Shown piece after piece: positions 46,411 through 54,433 of a stretch of 64,000 nt of DNA (positions within the stretch are counted from its first letter, which is position 1; each line of letters begins with the position of its first letter). The stretch is from Pseudomonas gingeri (lineage in GTDB: Bacteria; Pseudomonadota; Gammaproteobacteria; Pseudomonadales; Pseudomonadaceae). The DNA is taken from positions 40,745 through 104,744 of the forward strand of contig NZ_JACAOR010000009.1 of assembly GCF_013386115.1 (NCBI RefSeq). The letters are read 5' to 3'. The notes below the pieces were generated by a model. That model was given only the letters and a program-made list of their open reading frames with translations. It had not been told where the DNA came from and searched no databases. The translations under genes were made by a program, and so were the position numbers.

Positions 46411-49034
46411 TCGTGGGTGGCCTCACCAGCACCACGAGATGCAGTTTGTCGGGACCGTGACTCGCCCGTTACGGAAACTTTCTGCATGAGCTCCTTAAGC
46501 TCTTTCGGGCACAACAAACCCTTGATCGCCGCTTCATTCATGTCATCAGGAAACAACGGTTTCAACGCTTGGGCATAATCCAGTTCAGTGTCCAGAAGTC
46601 CCAGAAGCAACGGGCATGTCGCCATGATTGCCGTAAATGGGAAATCATCTCTTTGAGGTTTCGCTGAGTTGAGCTTGTCGACAAACCAGCTAGCCGAGGT
46701 TCGAGGGTTGTTCCTGTCGATCCTCGAAATAGTCTTCGACGCATCTGACGTGTCAAGCAGGTGGTGTTCAGCCTCCTCGACCAAGAATGCGTTAATGACG
46801 CAGAGTGAAAAAATCTCCATCACCGTGTCGAATTTAGCGCTGGGTTTCAGATCCTCGGCCGCGTTCTGCAGACTGAAGAAGAGTCGTGTCCAGACCTTGC
46901 CTAGAAAAATGCCTGAAGGCATGGTCTTCTTAAACAAATCGCGCACGCTTTCGAGCCAAGTATTAATGCTCATCCACAGGGCTTCTTGTTTAGCCCACTC
47001 ATTAGACTCAGCCAGTGCGCGTTGCTTATCTTCGTCGTCCTCATCTTCCGGTGTAGCGTCGCCTTGGCGCGACCAACTGGGACCAGAAACGGTTAGAGAC
47101 GGATAAGCCCGCTCATAGACCGTCCGGGCTTCCAGATCACCCTGGTTATCTGCGGAAAGCAATTTCTCGATGAGGCCTATTAGCGTAAAGATGGACCCAT
47201 AGGTACGCGGATTAGTAGCGCTCACTACGTTGACCATGCTTAGCGCAAACACGGGCAGATGCGGAATCGCTTTATTATCAACAGCACGTTGGATCACGGC
47301 CCGAGCGATTAGCTCGCCCTTTCTCCCTCTCGTACCTCGACGCAGCCCCACAATACCGGGCAAAACGACACGGGGCTTGTAGTTCACGCTGTAGGGCATT
47401 GCGATGACTGCTGTCGCGCGCCGAGCCCAGTCTAGGCTGTCTTCTCTGCGGCCGATACCCATGTAAGACTTGAATTGGTGCACGCGACCCAATGAAGACA
47501 TTGAGTCCTTATCGCTGAGATGAGAGTTGGCAAGGTTGTAGAGCGACACACTGCCGGGCCCACGCAAAAGATACCGAAGAGCCGTTCCCGGCTTGCCGGC
47601 GCAGAAATTTGGTACCTCCGCTGCCAGTGCAGCAAAACAAGCCTTGATGTCCTGTTCCGCCGACATTGGCCGGAGATATGGAGCAGTATCAATGTCTCCG
47701 TCCTCCAGTGAGAGGTCGAAAACGGCCAGCGTTAAAGCTGGCAACTCTTTTGCGGCAATCGCGTCGGTATCGACGGAGAACTTATAGAGGCTTGTCAGCG
47801 CTAGGGCCTGTAAGGAGCGGCTGAGTTCACTGGTCAAATCAAATGACCAAACCCCTGAATTCAAGTCGGCAGAAGACGATATCTCCAGATGCGGTGCGCA
47901 ACTGGATAGCACCTGTAAAACTGATCGCAGAGGTTGCTTGAGCAGAAATTCGGTATATGTGGACACGTCAGAGCTGGCTTTAACACGCAGACCACGCTGC
48001 ACTATTGCTTGGACTACATCCTCTACCGATATCTCGTTCTGGCCCCAAGCAGGATAGGTAGCGTGGCAATTATCAAGAAGCTTGATATTCCACAATGGTT
48101 TCAACTGCATGCGCCGCCGTATCGGGAAGAGTTTGAGCAAGTACTGCTCTTCCATATGATCAATCATGCGTAGATATTGGCCCGAGCGGTCTCCTTGCTT
48201 TGAACTGCGCTGAAGGTCTAGAGCTGCCTCGGGTCTGCCTGCGACCGTTGTTGCGAAGTGTTGACGCACGAGGAGCGAATAGAGCTCCATGTCCCCCGTC
48301 ACCAGCACCATTAAACGGGGGGTATCTAAGTATTTTCGGATGCACTCCAGCAGGTTAATTGCATGCGTGGAGTCTGTGTCAGCATCGTCGAACCCAAGCA
48401 TCAGCCCTTGCACACCGAGAATGCGACACGCAGTCTCGAATAGATGGTGCAACTTTGTTCTCAAGCTAGTGCTGTCGCTTGTGCGCTCCAGGCCCCAGTC
48501 GAGGAAAAGCTCCGGATCCAGATCGTTGAGCGGGTGGTATTCCTTTGCGAATAAGCTGAGGCCGCCGGCGACTCCCTTGAACGCTCGGCGCCATTCGTCC
48601 CGAAGCTGTTCATTATGCATTTGTCGCAGTTCCTTGAGGGCCTCCTCGACCCGCTTGTTGAGGTGCTGCAGGATGACGAGCAGGATGATCTCGCTATGCT
48701 CGATGCGACTTGGATCTATCAGAGCGATGAATGCCATCTGACTTTTCAGGTCAACATCCGCCTTCATGGCAGCCTTTACTGAACTCAAGAAAGTTGACTT
48801 GCCTGCGCCTCGGGAACCATCAAGGAACTGCGTCCAACCACTGCCGTATGGGTAGTCCTGCTTGAGTGACTCTGCAGGCCTCAAGGTGGCGAGGTGTTCA
48901 TTCACTTGATCCCGGAGAAGTTCGTAGTGCCGGCGCTGGACAAGCTCGTTGGCCGAGAGCGCCTTTGCGCTGTCTCCTTGATCCAGATGAATAAGCACAT
49001 CAAAGCTTCTCGTTGCGGGCGTAGGCTGGTTCAA
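46407..49034 (-). CDS. rdrA: RADAR system ATPase RdrA
   Basis: STAND/AAA-like ATPase of about 875 residues. Walker A is GSRGAGKS at 73-80 of this form and a Walker B-like stretch LMLGFDDAD follows near 225; the rest is mostly helical. RdrA forms a ring that senses infection and feeds RdrB. I prefer TTG 49034, which has AAGGGAG at 8 bases; ATGs at 49058 and 49067 or a GTG at 49097 are open but lack ribosome sites. The gene lies 219 bases after the SUKH gene, with a palindrome at 49116-49127 that suggests its own promoter. Confidence 0.9.
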   Translation of the reverse strand: MNQPTPATRSFDVLIHLDQGDSAKALSANELVQRRHYELLRDQVNEHLATLRPAESLKQDYPYGSGWTQFLDGSRGAGKSTFLSSVKAAMKADVDLKSQMAFIALIDPSRIEHSEIILLVILQHLNKRVEEALKELRQMHNEQLRDEWRRAFKGVAGGLSLFAKEYHPLNDLDPELFLDWGLERTSDSTSLRTKLHHLFETACRILGVQGLMLGFDDADTDSTHAINLLECIRKYLDTPRLMVLVTGDMELYSLLVRQHFATTVAGRPEAALDLQRSSKQGDRSGQYLRMIDHMEEQYLLKLFPIRRRMQLKPLWNIKLLDNCHATYPAWGQNEISVEDVVQAIVQRGLRVKASSDVSTYTEFLLKQPLRSVLQVLSSCAPHLEISSSADLNSGVWSFDLTSELSRSLQALALTSLYKFSVDTDAIAAKELPALTLAVFDLSLEDGDIDTAPYLRPMSAEQDIKACFAALAAEVPNFCAGKPGTALRYLLRGPGSVSLYNLANSHLSDKDSMSSLGRVHQFKSYMGIGRREDSLDWARRATAVIAMPYSVNYKPRVVLPGIVGLRRGTRGRKGELIARAVIQRAVDNKAIPHLPVFALSMVNVVSATNPRTYGSIFTLIGLIEKLLSADNQGDLEARTVYERAYPSLTVSGPSWSRQGDATPEDEDDEDKQRALAESNEWAKQEALWMSINTWLESVRDLFKKTMPSGIFLGKVWTRLFFSLQNAAEDLKPSAKFDTVMEIFSLCVINAFLVEEAEHHLLDTSDASKTISRIDRNNPRTSASWFVDKLNSAKPQRDDFPFTAIMATCPLLLGLLDTELDYAQALKPLFPDDMNEAAIKGLLCPKELKELMQKVSVTGESRSRQTASRGAGEATHE

Positions 49035-49115
49035 GCTGGTATCTCCCTTGGTTTGCATCGTAAACATCGTCGAAAGTGACTTGGAGGGAAAGCGCACTAC
49101 TCAATAGTTCACATT

Positions 49116-49127
49116 GCAAAATTTTGC
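49116..49127. promoter_or_regulatory. Palindrome upstream of rdrA
   Basis: GCAAAATTTTGC is a perfect 12-base palindrome, 80-90 bases before the likely rdrA start. An imperfect 10-bp hairpin (49165-49174 with 49180-49189, one mismatch) stands between it and the SUKH gene and may end that transcript. Together they suggest that rdrAB has its own control region. Confidence 0.45.
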
Positions 49128-49252
49128 GATTATTCTGCCTCGACTATTCGTTTTAGGACCAAGTTGGGGGGAGTCTGACACTCGCCCCACACAACTTACG
49201 CGACCTAATAGGATGAATGAGACAGAGTCCTATTTGTTCAAACTACCTTCAG

Positions 49253-49660
49253 CTAGCCGACGAAAACCTGCTTGATTAAAAAGGTCTCCAGGCCGTCTTC
49301 CAATACACGAACAATGCCGCCATTCGGTGTAGCCCAAATCAGAACTTTCCGTGCGTGGTTGTCGTACAGATAGTATTGACCATCACCAATCTCCAGCAGT
49401 GGCACAGTATTTTTCGGGTAGGTCGGGTCACGGCCCAGGTCCGAGAATGCGGCAAAGACATTCAGGTAATAGTCGTCAGGCACGCCTAGGCCATACGTTT
49501 CGTAGGCGTCAAAGACAATGACTCCAAAAGCCGACAGGTAGCGCTTGTATTCGTCAGACAGTGCGAATCCCAGTTTCTGCTCAAGATTCTGGATGCTGGC
49601 GGTATCTACTGGCCGGGTGTTGGCCTGATGGAGATCAACGAGTTGTTCAAGTTTTTTCAT
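49253..49660 (-). CDS. SUKH (SMI1/KNR4) family immunity protein
   Basis: 135 residues with the SUKH pattern: N-terminal helices (about 1-45), LSDEYKRYLSAFGVIVF, and a beta-rich C-terminal half with YYLYDNHARKVLIWATPNG (about 95-113). SUKH proteins are immunity proteins to nuclease toxins. It begins 11 bases after the LHH nuclease gene, as expected for a toxin-immunity pair. Confidence 0.87.
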   Translation of the reverse strand: MKKLEQLVDLHQANTRPVDTASIQNLEQKLGFALSDEYKRYLSAFGVIVFDAYETYGLGVPDDYYLNVFAAFSDLGRDPTYPKNTVPLLEIGDGQYYLYDNHARKVLIWATPNGGIVRVLEDGLETFLIKQVFVG

Positions 49661-49671
49661 AAGATTCGCCC

Positions 49672-50259
49672 TCAGCGCTGATTCTCAATCTGTTCGGCTC
49701 GCGCCTTCCAGTAGTCTTTTCGCTCTTTATCGAAGTCCTCGCGATTGATCTCGGACTCCTTCTGTTTGTTGTGCAGCACGTTATCGTTTCCGTTGCCACG
49801 GTGCTCAGCGCTGGTCAATTCTGCCAATGGCGAGTCCTGTTTCTGGCCGATGTGATGTAACTCGATCGGCTTTCCGTTGGCATCCAGCGGAGCCCTTCCC
49901 GACTTCATCCGGTCCAGGTTGGTGGTACCCATATAATCTTTTTGATCGTAATCGATGTCGGTACGAATCAGTGCATCCTTGCCATTGACCTCGGCCGGTT
50001 CAAGATTCGCGCCTTCATAGATTTTCGCTTCGGCTTCACTACCGATAGCATCCAGAACCTCTTTTGGAACGCCCAGCAGTTCAAGCCGCTCACGGGTTTC
50101 CGGCGACATTTGCGGTAGCTCCAGGCGGGTTTCCTGGGTGAGCACGATAGGTCGATCAAGCTCGACAACGATCAGGCAGCGGTCCGGCATTTCACGCGCC
50201 AGTAACGCCAGGTTGGACGGAACCTCGGTTTTTCCAGCAAAGAAATTTTCAAAGTTCAC
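49672..50259 (-). CDS. LHH-type HNH/Endo VII nuclease toxin
   Basis: 195 residues. The C-terminal half is an LHH nuclease domain: ANGKPIELHHIGQKQDSPL holds His135 and His136, then EHRG (His153) and LHN (His163). LHH domains are typical DNase tips of polymorphic toxins. Here the domain is not at the end of a giant secreted protein but in a small one whose first 100 residues I do not recognise. The GTG start overlaps the stop of the HerA-like ATPase gene (GTGA) and has GGGAG upstream, so its synthesis is tied to that ATPase. The SUKH gene follows. Confidence 0.85.
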   Translation of the reverse strand: MNFENFFAGKTEVPSNLALLAREMPDRCLIVVELDRPIVLTQETRLELPQMSPETRERLELLGVPKEVLDAIGSEAEAKIYEGANLEPAEVNGKDALIRTDIDYDQKDYMGTTNLDRMKSGRAPLDANGKPIELHHIGQKQDSPLAELTSAEHRGNGNDNVLHNKQKESEINREDFDKERKDYWKARAEQIENQR

Positions 50260-53200
50260 AGAACGCTCCCTGTTTCGAGGTGCGCACGCCATGCAGAATA
50301 AATATCGATATGGCTCTCGTGCTGGAGGCTGTAATCCTTCATCAAGCATTGCTGGGTCGCCAGGGCCAGCTCAGTGCTCAAGGCTGTCGCTCGCTCGTGG
50401 AGTAGCTGGTCCAGTTGATTGCTGAGTTGCCCGTAATCGGTCGCCGTTTGAATGATCTGCTGAACCTGCTGCCGGCAACCGAGCACATCGACCACCAATT
50501 GTGCGGCGTAGGCAAATGCCTCGGGCTTGCACAGCGCCGACGGCTTCTCTTCTTTGTGGGCATTGAGCGCCTCGAACAGCGCAATTTTGCTGCGAGCCAG
50601 CAACGGCAATTCACACAAGCCATTTTCCAGCAACGCTAAATCCAAGGCGACTGGCGTGCGGATACGGTTGCTCAGCAGCAGGTTGAGTACCTGCAGGTTG
50701 AAATCCTGGCTACGCACGGCGCGCTTGTCATTGGCGGTATACACATAAGGGGTTTCATGCCCAGCGAATTTCTTCACCTGACACAGCACCGGCTCCAGCC
50801 AGTCATTTTGATAAACGATGGCGACGCCTTTGGGTAACTTGGCGATTTCTTCAAGCTGGTCATCACGCAACGCCACCGACTTGCCGATTAAACGACGGTC
50901 CATTTCATCCGGCAGGCGCATGATTATTTTGGTGTTGGTGTTGCGAATCGCGGCGATATCCACCGCATGGGGCGACTGGTCGGCAATGATGAAACCTTCA
51001 CCATAGGTGCGCATTTCGGCGATGGCATTGGTCAGCATCTCCACTGACTTGCCGACCACATTTGCCCCTTCAGCACCGCCTTCGGACGGGCTGCGCTTGA
51101 GGATGTTGTGCGCTTCCTCAAGGACTGTGACGTGGCGCAGCGGCTGGTTCATGCCACCACAGGCCATTCGGTGCTCACTCAGGCGCATCACCAGGATCCC
51201 CATGATCAGGGCCTTGGTCTCGGACGAGCCGACGCGGCTCAGGTCCACGATTGCGCTCTGATCAAACAGCACTGCGCTGTCGATTTCGTTAGCGGTAAAA
51301 ATCTGCCCATTCAAGCCATTGGTCAGGGATTTGATCCGCGTGGACAGCGAACCGATGTAGTTACCTTTGAGCTCCTGGGAGTACGCGGAGGCCTCGATCA
51401 CGCTTTGCAGGGTACTGAGCAGGTCACTGAACGTCGGAAACAATGCATCGCTGTAACGGTTGGTCGACGCGTCCAAGTCCCAACCACATTGCTGATACGC
51501 CTGCAGGATTGCCTCTTTGAGTACGGCAGGCATTGCGGCATACATCGGCCAGCAGACGTTGAAGATTTCCACGAGCCGATCAACGTGCTCCAGCACATGA
51601 ATGGCCAACGGGAAGCGGAACGGGTTGATGCGCAACAATTCAAAGTGGGCCGGATGCGTGCCGAATACATTGACGTCATCGCGATGACCAAAGACGTGTT
51701 TGTACTCGCCCTTGGCCGGCTCAATCACCAGGAATGGCACGCCGGCGGCGCTAATTTGGCTGAGCATTTCATACAGCGTGTTGCTTTTACCGGCACCGGT
51801 CGAACCACTGACAAACACATGGCTGGCCAATTGATCGAGGCTCAACTCGATCTTTTGCGGCAGGTTTTCCCACAAGTGGCGGATGTTGCCCAAGGTCAGT
51901 GTCTTGCCCTTGCCTGGCTCACTGCTGTGACCATCCAGGCGCTGCACCTTGCGGCCGAACGCCTGGGTTTCCAGCACGGCCACCGTGGAGGTGGAGCGTC
52001 GGGGCAGGCTCAATTGGATCGCCATCTCCTTACCAGACACCAGCGTGGCGGGCGTGAGGTAACTGATCGGGATCTTTTTCGAAAACCCCGGCTTCAATTG
52101 CGGATGGCTGAACGCGGTGAGCCAGTCCAGCACAGCAGACTTGTTGGCAGATTTCCAGGTGGTCAGGGCGAAGTCTTCATGGCTGGACTTGCTGCCGCGT
52201 ACCAGCCCAAGAAAGATACTCGCCAACGATTCGGACGACGCAGTGCTGTCACCGATGAAATACGCCGCCGAGTTCCAGCCGCCGTATGTCTTGGCTTCGT
52301 CGATACGCTCGAGGTGGTGATCGATTTTGCTGAGCAACTGCTCGATGGTCTTGTCCACGGTCTCAATCGAAATCTGCCGATTAGAGCCCAGGGTTTTGTT
52401 CAACGAATGAGTGTCGGTGGTGCTGGTGGTGTGTGTGGTCGAGGTGGTCTTCGACGCGGCCTCACTGAAGGACGTGCCGTGGCTTTCATTGCGACCTGTG
52501 GACGTCGACTGACTGGTGCCGGTGGTGCGTTGTTCGTTGAGCAGCGCTGCAGCGGCCGAGCCGATCTGACTACCGAGCATCGCGCCGAATGGCCCCAATG
52601 TCGCACCACCCACCATACCGAGCACATTGGCACCGATAGCGACCGTTTTCGAGGTCAGGGTCTGCGCACTAAACGATTCGCTGGTACCGGTGGTGTCAGT
52701 GGTAGATGTACCCAGCGTTGTCGAAGTACCCTTGGTCTCGGTCAGCCCAAGGCTGTGCCCAAGGGAGTCACTTAAGCCCTGGCTGATGCTCAGCCCAACG
52801 GAATCGCTGTCCTGCTCGCCGAACGATAATTGTTGCTTGAGCAAGGGCGAAAGGTGTGTGGCCACTTGCTCATAACCGGCACGAATTAGGTCAAGGTTTT
52901 GTGACGAAACCGGCTCAGCAAGGATTATCGCATGATACACACGGCGCTCAGCCGCATCGATAAAGCGCTCGAGCCCTTGCATGAAGTGCTCGCGGTTCTC
53001 CGTCGACAACGCAGGAACACCTGTGACCGCCGTGATACTCGCCGAAGGGTTAGCCTTTTCGGCCTGGACCGCCCCCAGCAAGACGTCAGCCTCTTGTTGC
53101 TGCAGCGGCACTAATGAGCTGCCCGAGAAGTGTCCCTTGAAAGTCTCCCGCAGCAACTCGCCGGAACTGTGCCCGAGAGTTTTGCCGGGCTCCCCCCGGG

Positions 53201-53525
53201 TACCGATATATAGGTCGGTTTCAATACCGTTAGAACGCAATATCAAGAAAACCGAGTAACCCGCAGCACCCAGTGCGGTGTAAGCGGCCGTCGTGCTTTC
53301 AAGCACGGATTGTTTGTTGTCTTGGACGATGCGCTCGACGCGGAAAATCCGCGCATCACTGGCCGCATTGAACCGCAGCCCCTTCTCCGCGAAGGCATGG
53401 ACCGGATAACGTTCCAGTTCCGACAGGTAACTGCGATTGATCAGTGCGCGCCCTGCCTCAAGGGTCAGGCCAGCGTTTTCACGTATGTCCTGCAGTGCGG
53501 TTCGGGTCAGTATAGAAGTTGTCAT
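50256..53525 (-). CDS. HerA/DUF87-type ATPase with long N-terminal region
   Basis: 1089 residues. The ATPase core has Walker A GSTGAGKS (574-581) and Walker B HVTVLEEAHN (near 798-807), followed by an Arg-finger-type stretch MRLPDEMDRRL; this is the HerA/FtsK translocase pattern. The first 235 residues are of unknown fold. Residues about 238-296 and 332-379 are Ser/Thr/Gly-rich low complexity; between them lies a small hydrophobic glycine-zipper-like segment (about 300-328) that could enter a membrane. ATG 53525 has GGTGAG upstream and lies 4 bases after the preceding gene. Role unknown; HerA ATPases often pair with nucleases in defence systems. Confidence 0.82.
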   Translation of the reverse strand: MTTSILTRTALQDIRENAGLTLEAGRALINRSYLSELERYPVHAFAEKGLRFNAASDARIFRVERIVQDNKQSVLESTTAAYTALGAAGYSVFLILRSNGIETDLYIGTRGEPGKTLGHSSGELLRETFKGHFSGSSLVPLQQQEADVLLGAVQAEKANPSASITAVTGVPALSTENREHFMQGLERFIDAAERRVYHAIILAEPVSSQNLDLIRAGYEQVATHLSPLLKQQLSFGEQDSDSVGLSISQGLSDSLGHSLGLTETKGTSTTLGTSTTDTTGTSESFSAQTLTSKTVAIGANVLGMVGGATLGPFGAMLGSQIGSAAAALLNEQRTTGTSQSTSTGRNESHGTSFSEAASKTTSTTHTTSTTDTHSLNKTLGSNRQISIETVDKTIEQLLSKIDHHLERIDEAKTYGGWNSAAYFIGDSTASSESLASIFLGLVRGSKSSHEDFALTTWKSANKSAVLDWLTAFSHPQLKPGFSKKIPISYLTPATLVSGKEMAIQLSLPRRSTSTVAVLETQAFGRKVQRLDGHSSEPGKGKTLTLGNIRHLWENLPQKIELSLDQLASHVFVSGSTGAGKSNTLYEMLSQISAAGVPFLVIEPAKGEYKHVFGHRDDVNVFGTHPAHFELLRINPFRFPLAIHVLEHVDRLVEIFNVCWPMYAAMPAVLKEAILQAYQQCGWDLDASTNRYSDALFPTFSDLLSTLQSVIEASAYSQELKGNYIGSLSTRIKSLTNGLNGQIFTANEIDSAVLFDQSAIVDLSRVGSSETKALIMGILVMRLSEHRMACGGMNQPLRHVTVLEEAHNILKRSPSEGGAEGANVVGKSVEMLTNAIAEMRTYGEGFIIADQSPHAVDIAAIRNTNTKIIMRLPDEMDRRLIGKSVALRDDQLEEIAKLPKGVAIVYQNDWLEPVLCQVKKFAGHETPYVYTANDKRAVRSQDFNLQVLNLLLSNRIRTPVALDLALLENGLCELPLLARSKIALFEALNAHKEEKPSALCKPEAFAYAAQLVVDVLGCRQQVQQIIQTATDYGQLSNQLDQLLHERATALSTELALATQQCLMKDYSLQHESHIDIYSAWRAHLETGSVL

Positions 53526-53529
53526 ACGC

Positions 53530-54420
53530 TCACCGAACCAATGCCACAAGGAACACGACCACCGCGGCAATCGCACCGCCAATTAGCAGTGCGGTCCTGA
53601 AGGCGGGGTTGCGATCCGGTGCGGTGTCGGGAATAGCCTGGCGGGAGCTGCGAGGTGATGCTTGAGCCACCGCAGGAGCGGAATATGCACCGGTAGTTTG
53701 TTTTGGCGCTGCCGCCTTAGTCGAAGCAAAGCCCTCGACAGCACTATTGCGCAACAGATCGCGAACTTCGATCAAATGCACAAAGCGCTGTTCTGAAAAG
53801 TTAGTTTTCAGGTATGTAACCTGGAGGTCGTAGTAATCCTCGGTCCATTGTTTCTGATCTGCAACAGGTTCGCGCGCAAAAGCCCCCTCTGCGTAGGTCT
53901 CGAAAATTCCGGGGACTTTGCCTTTGATCCACACAAGTGCAGCATGCAAATCGGCGCCATCCAGACGACGATCATTGAGTTCCAGATGCAACGCCGTTCG
54001 GATCGTCAGCAAGTCGCCTTCGTCGACAAACTGCTTGAGGTTGCTGGAAGGCTGGTAGTCAAGGGAGGCATTGTTCATCGGTGTTTTTCTCGCTGGTGAA
54101 ACGGAATCTGTGGGTGTGAACCCCTTTTCGTTTCTTTGACGAAACACATCGCGAACCTGAATTAAATGTTCCAGCCGCTCCGCGGAGAAATTGCGGGCGG
54201 CGAAAAACTTTTGCCGGCTGAAATAGTCCGGGTTCCAACTCACCGGATCCACATCGATAGCGCGAGTGATGCGATCCACCTCGTGAGCGTCCATCACTCC
54301 TGGGCGCTGTCGCGCTGCATCCACCATCTGTTGCAACAGTTCAGTGCCGACCTGTGTGTCATCGAGCGCCGCCAAGAACTGCTCACGGACTTTTCCAATC
54401 ATTGCGGTGTTAGTCGTCAT
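53530..54420 (-). CDS. Tail-anchored protein with an internal duplication
   Basis: 296 residues, no family recognised. Two units of about 100 residues (about 7-101 and 137-231) are homologous: NFSAERLEHLIQVRDVFR at 77-94 matches NFSEQRFVHLIEVRDLLR at 207-224, each preceded by a W-x3-DY stretch. A flexible Ala/Pro/Ser-rich linker (232-274) leads to one membrane helix at 275-295 and a final Arg, so the bulk should face the cytoplasm. It is 13 bases after the large GTPase gene and 4 before the HerA gene. Possible membrane adaptor for the GTPases or ATPase. Confidence 0.75.
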   Translation of the reverse strand: MTTNTAMIGKVREQFLAALDDTQVGTELLQQMVDAARQRPGVMDAHEVDRITRAIDVDPVSWNPDYFSRQKFFAARNFSAERLEHLIQVRDVFRQRNEKGFTPTDSVSPARKTPMNNASLDYQPSSNLKQFVDEGDLLTIRTALHLELNDRRLDGADLHAALVWIKGKVPGIFETYAEGAFAREPVADQKQWTEDYYDLQVTYLKTNFSEQRFVHLIEVRDLLRNSAVEGFASTKAAAPKQTTGAYSAPAVAQASPRSSRQAIPDTAPDRNPAFRTALLIGGAIAAVVVFLVALVR

Positions 54421-54433
54421 AGAAGCTCCGAGG

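Noticed and set aside
49672..50349. Longer 225-residue form of the LHH nuclease
   Set aside because: The extra 30 residues overlap the HerA gene deeply and lack a ribosome site; GTG 50259 has GGGAG and the stop-start overlap.
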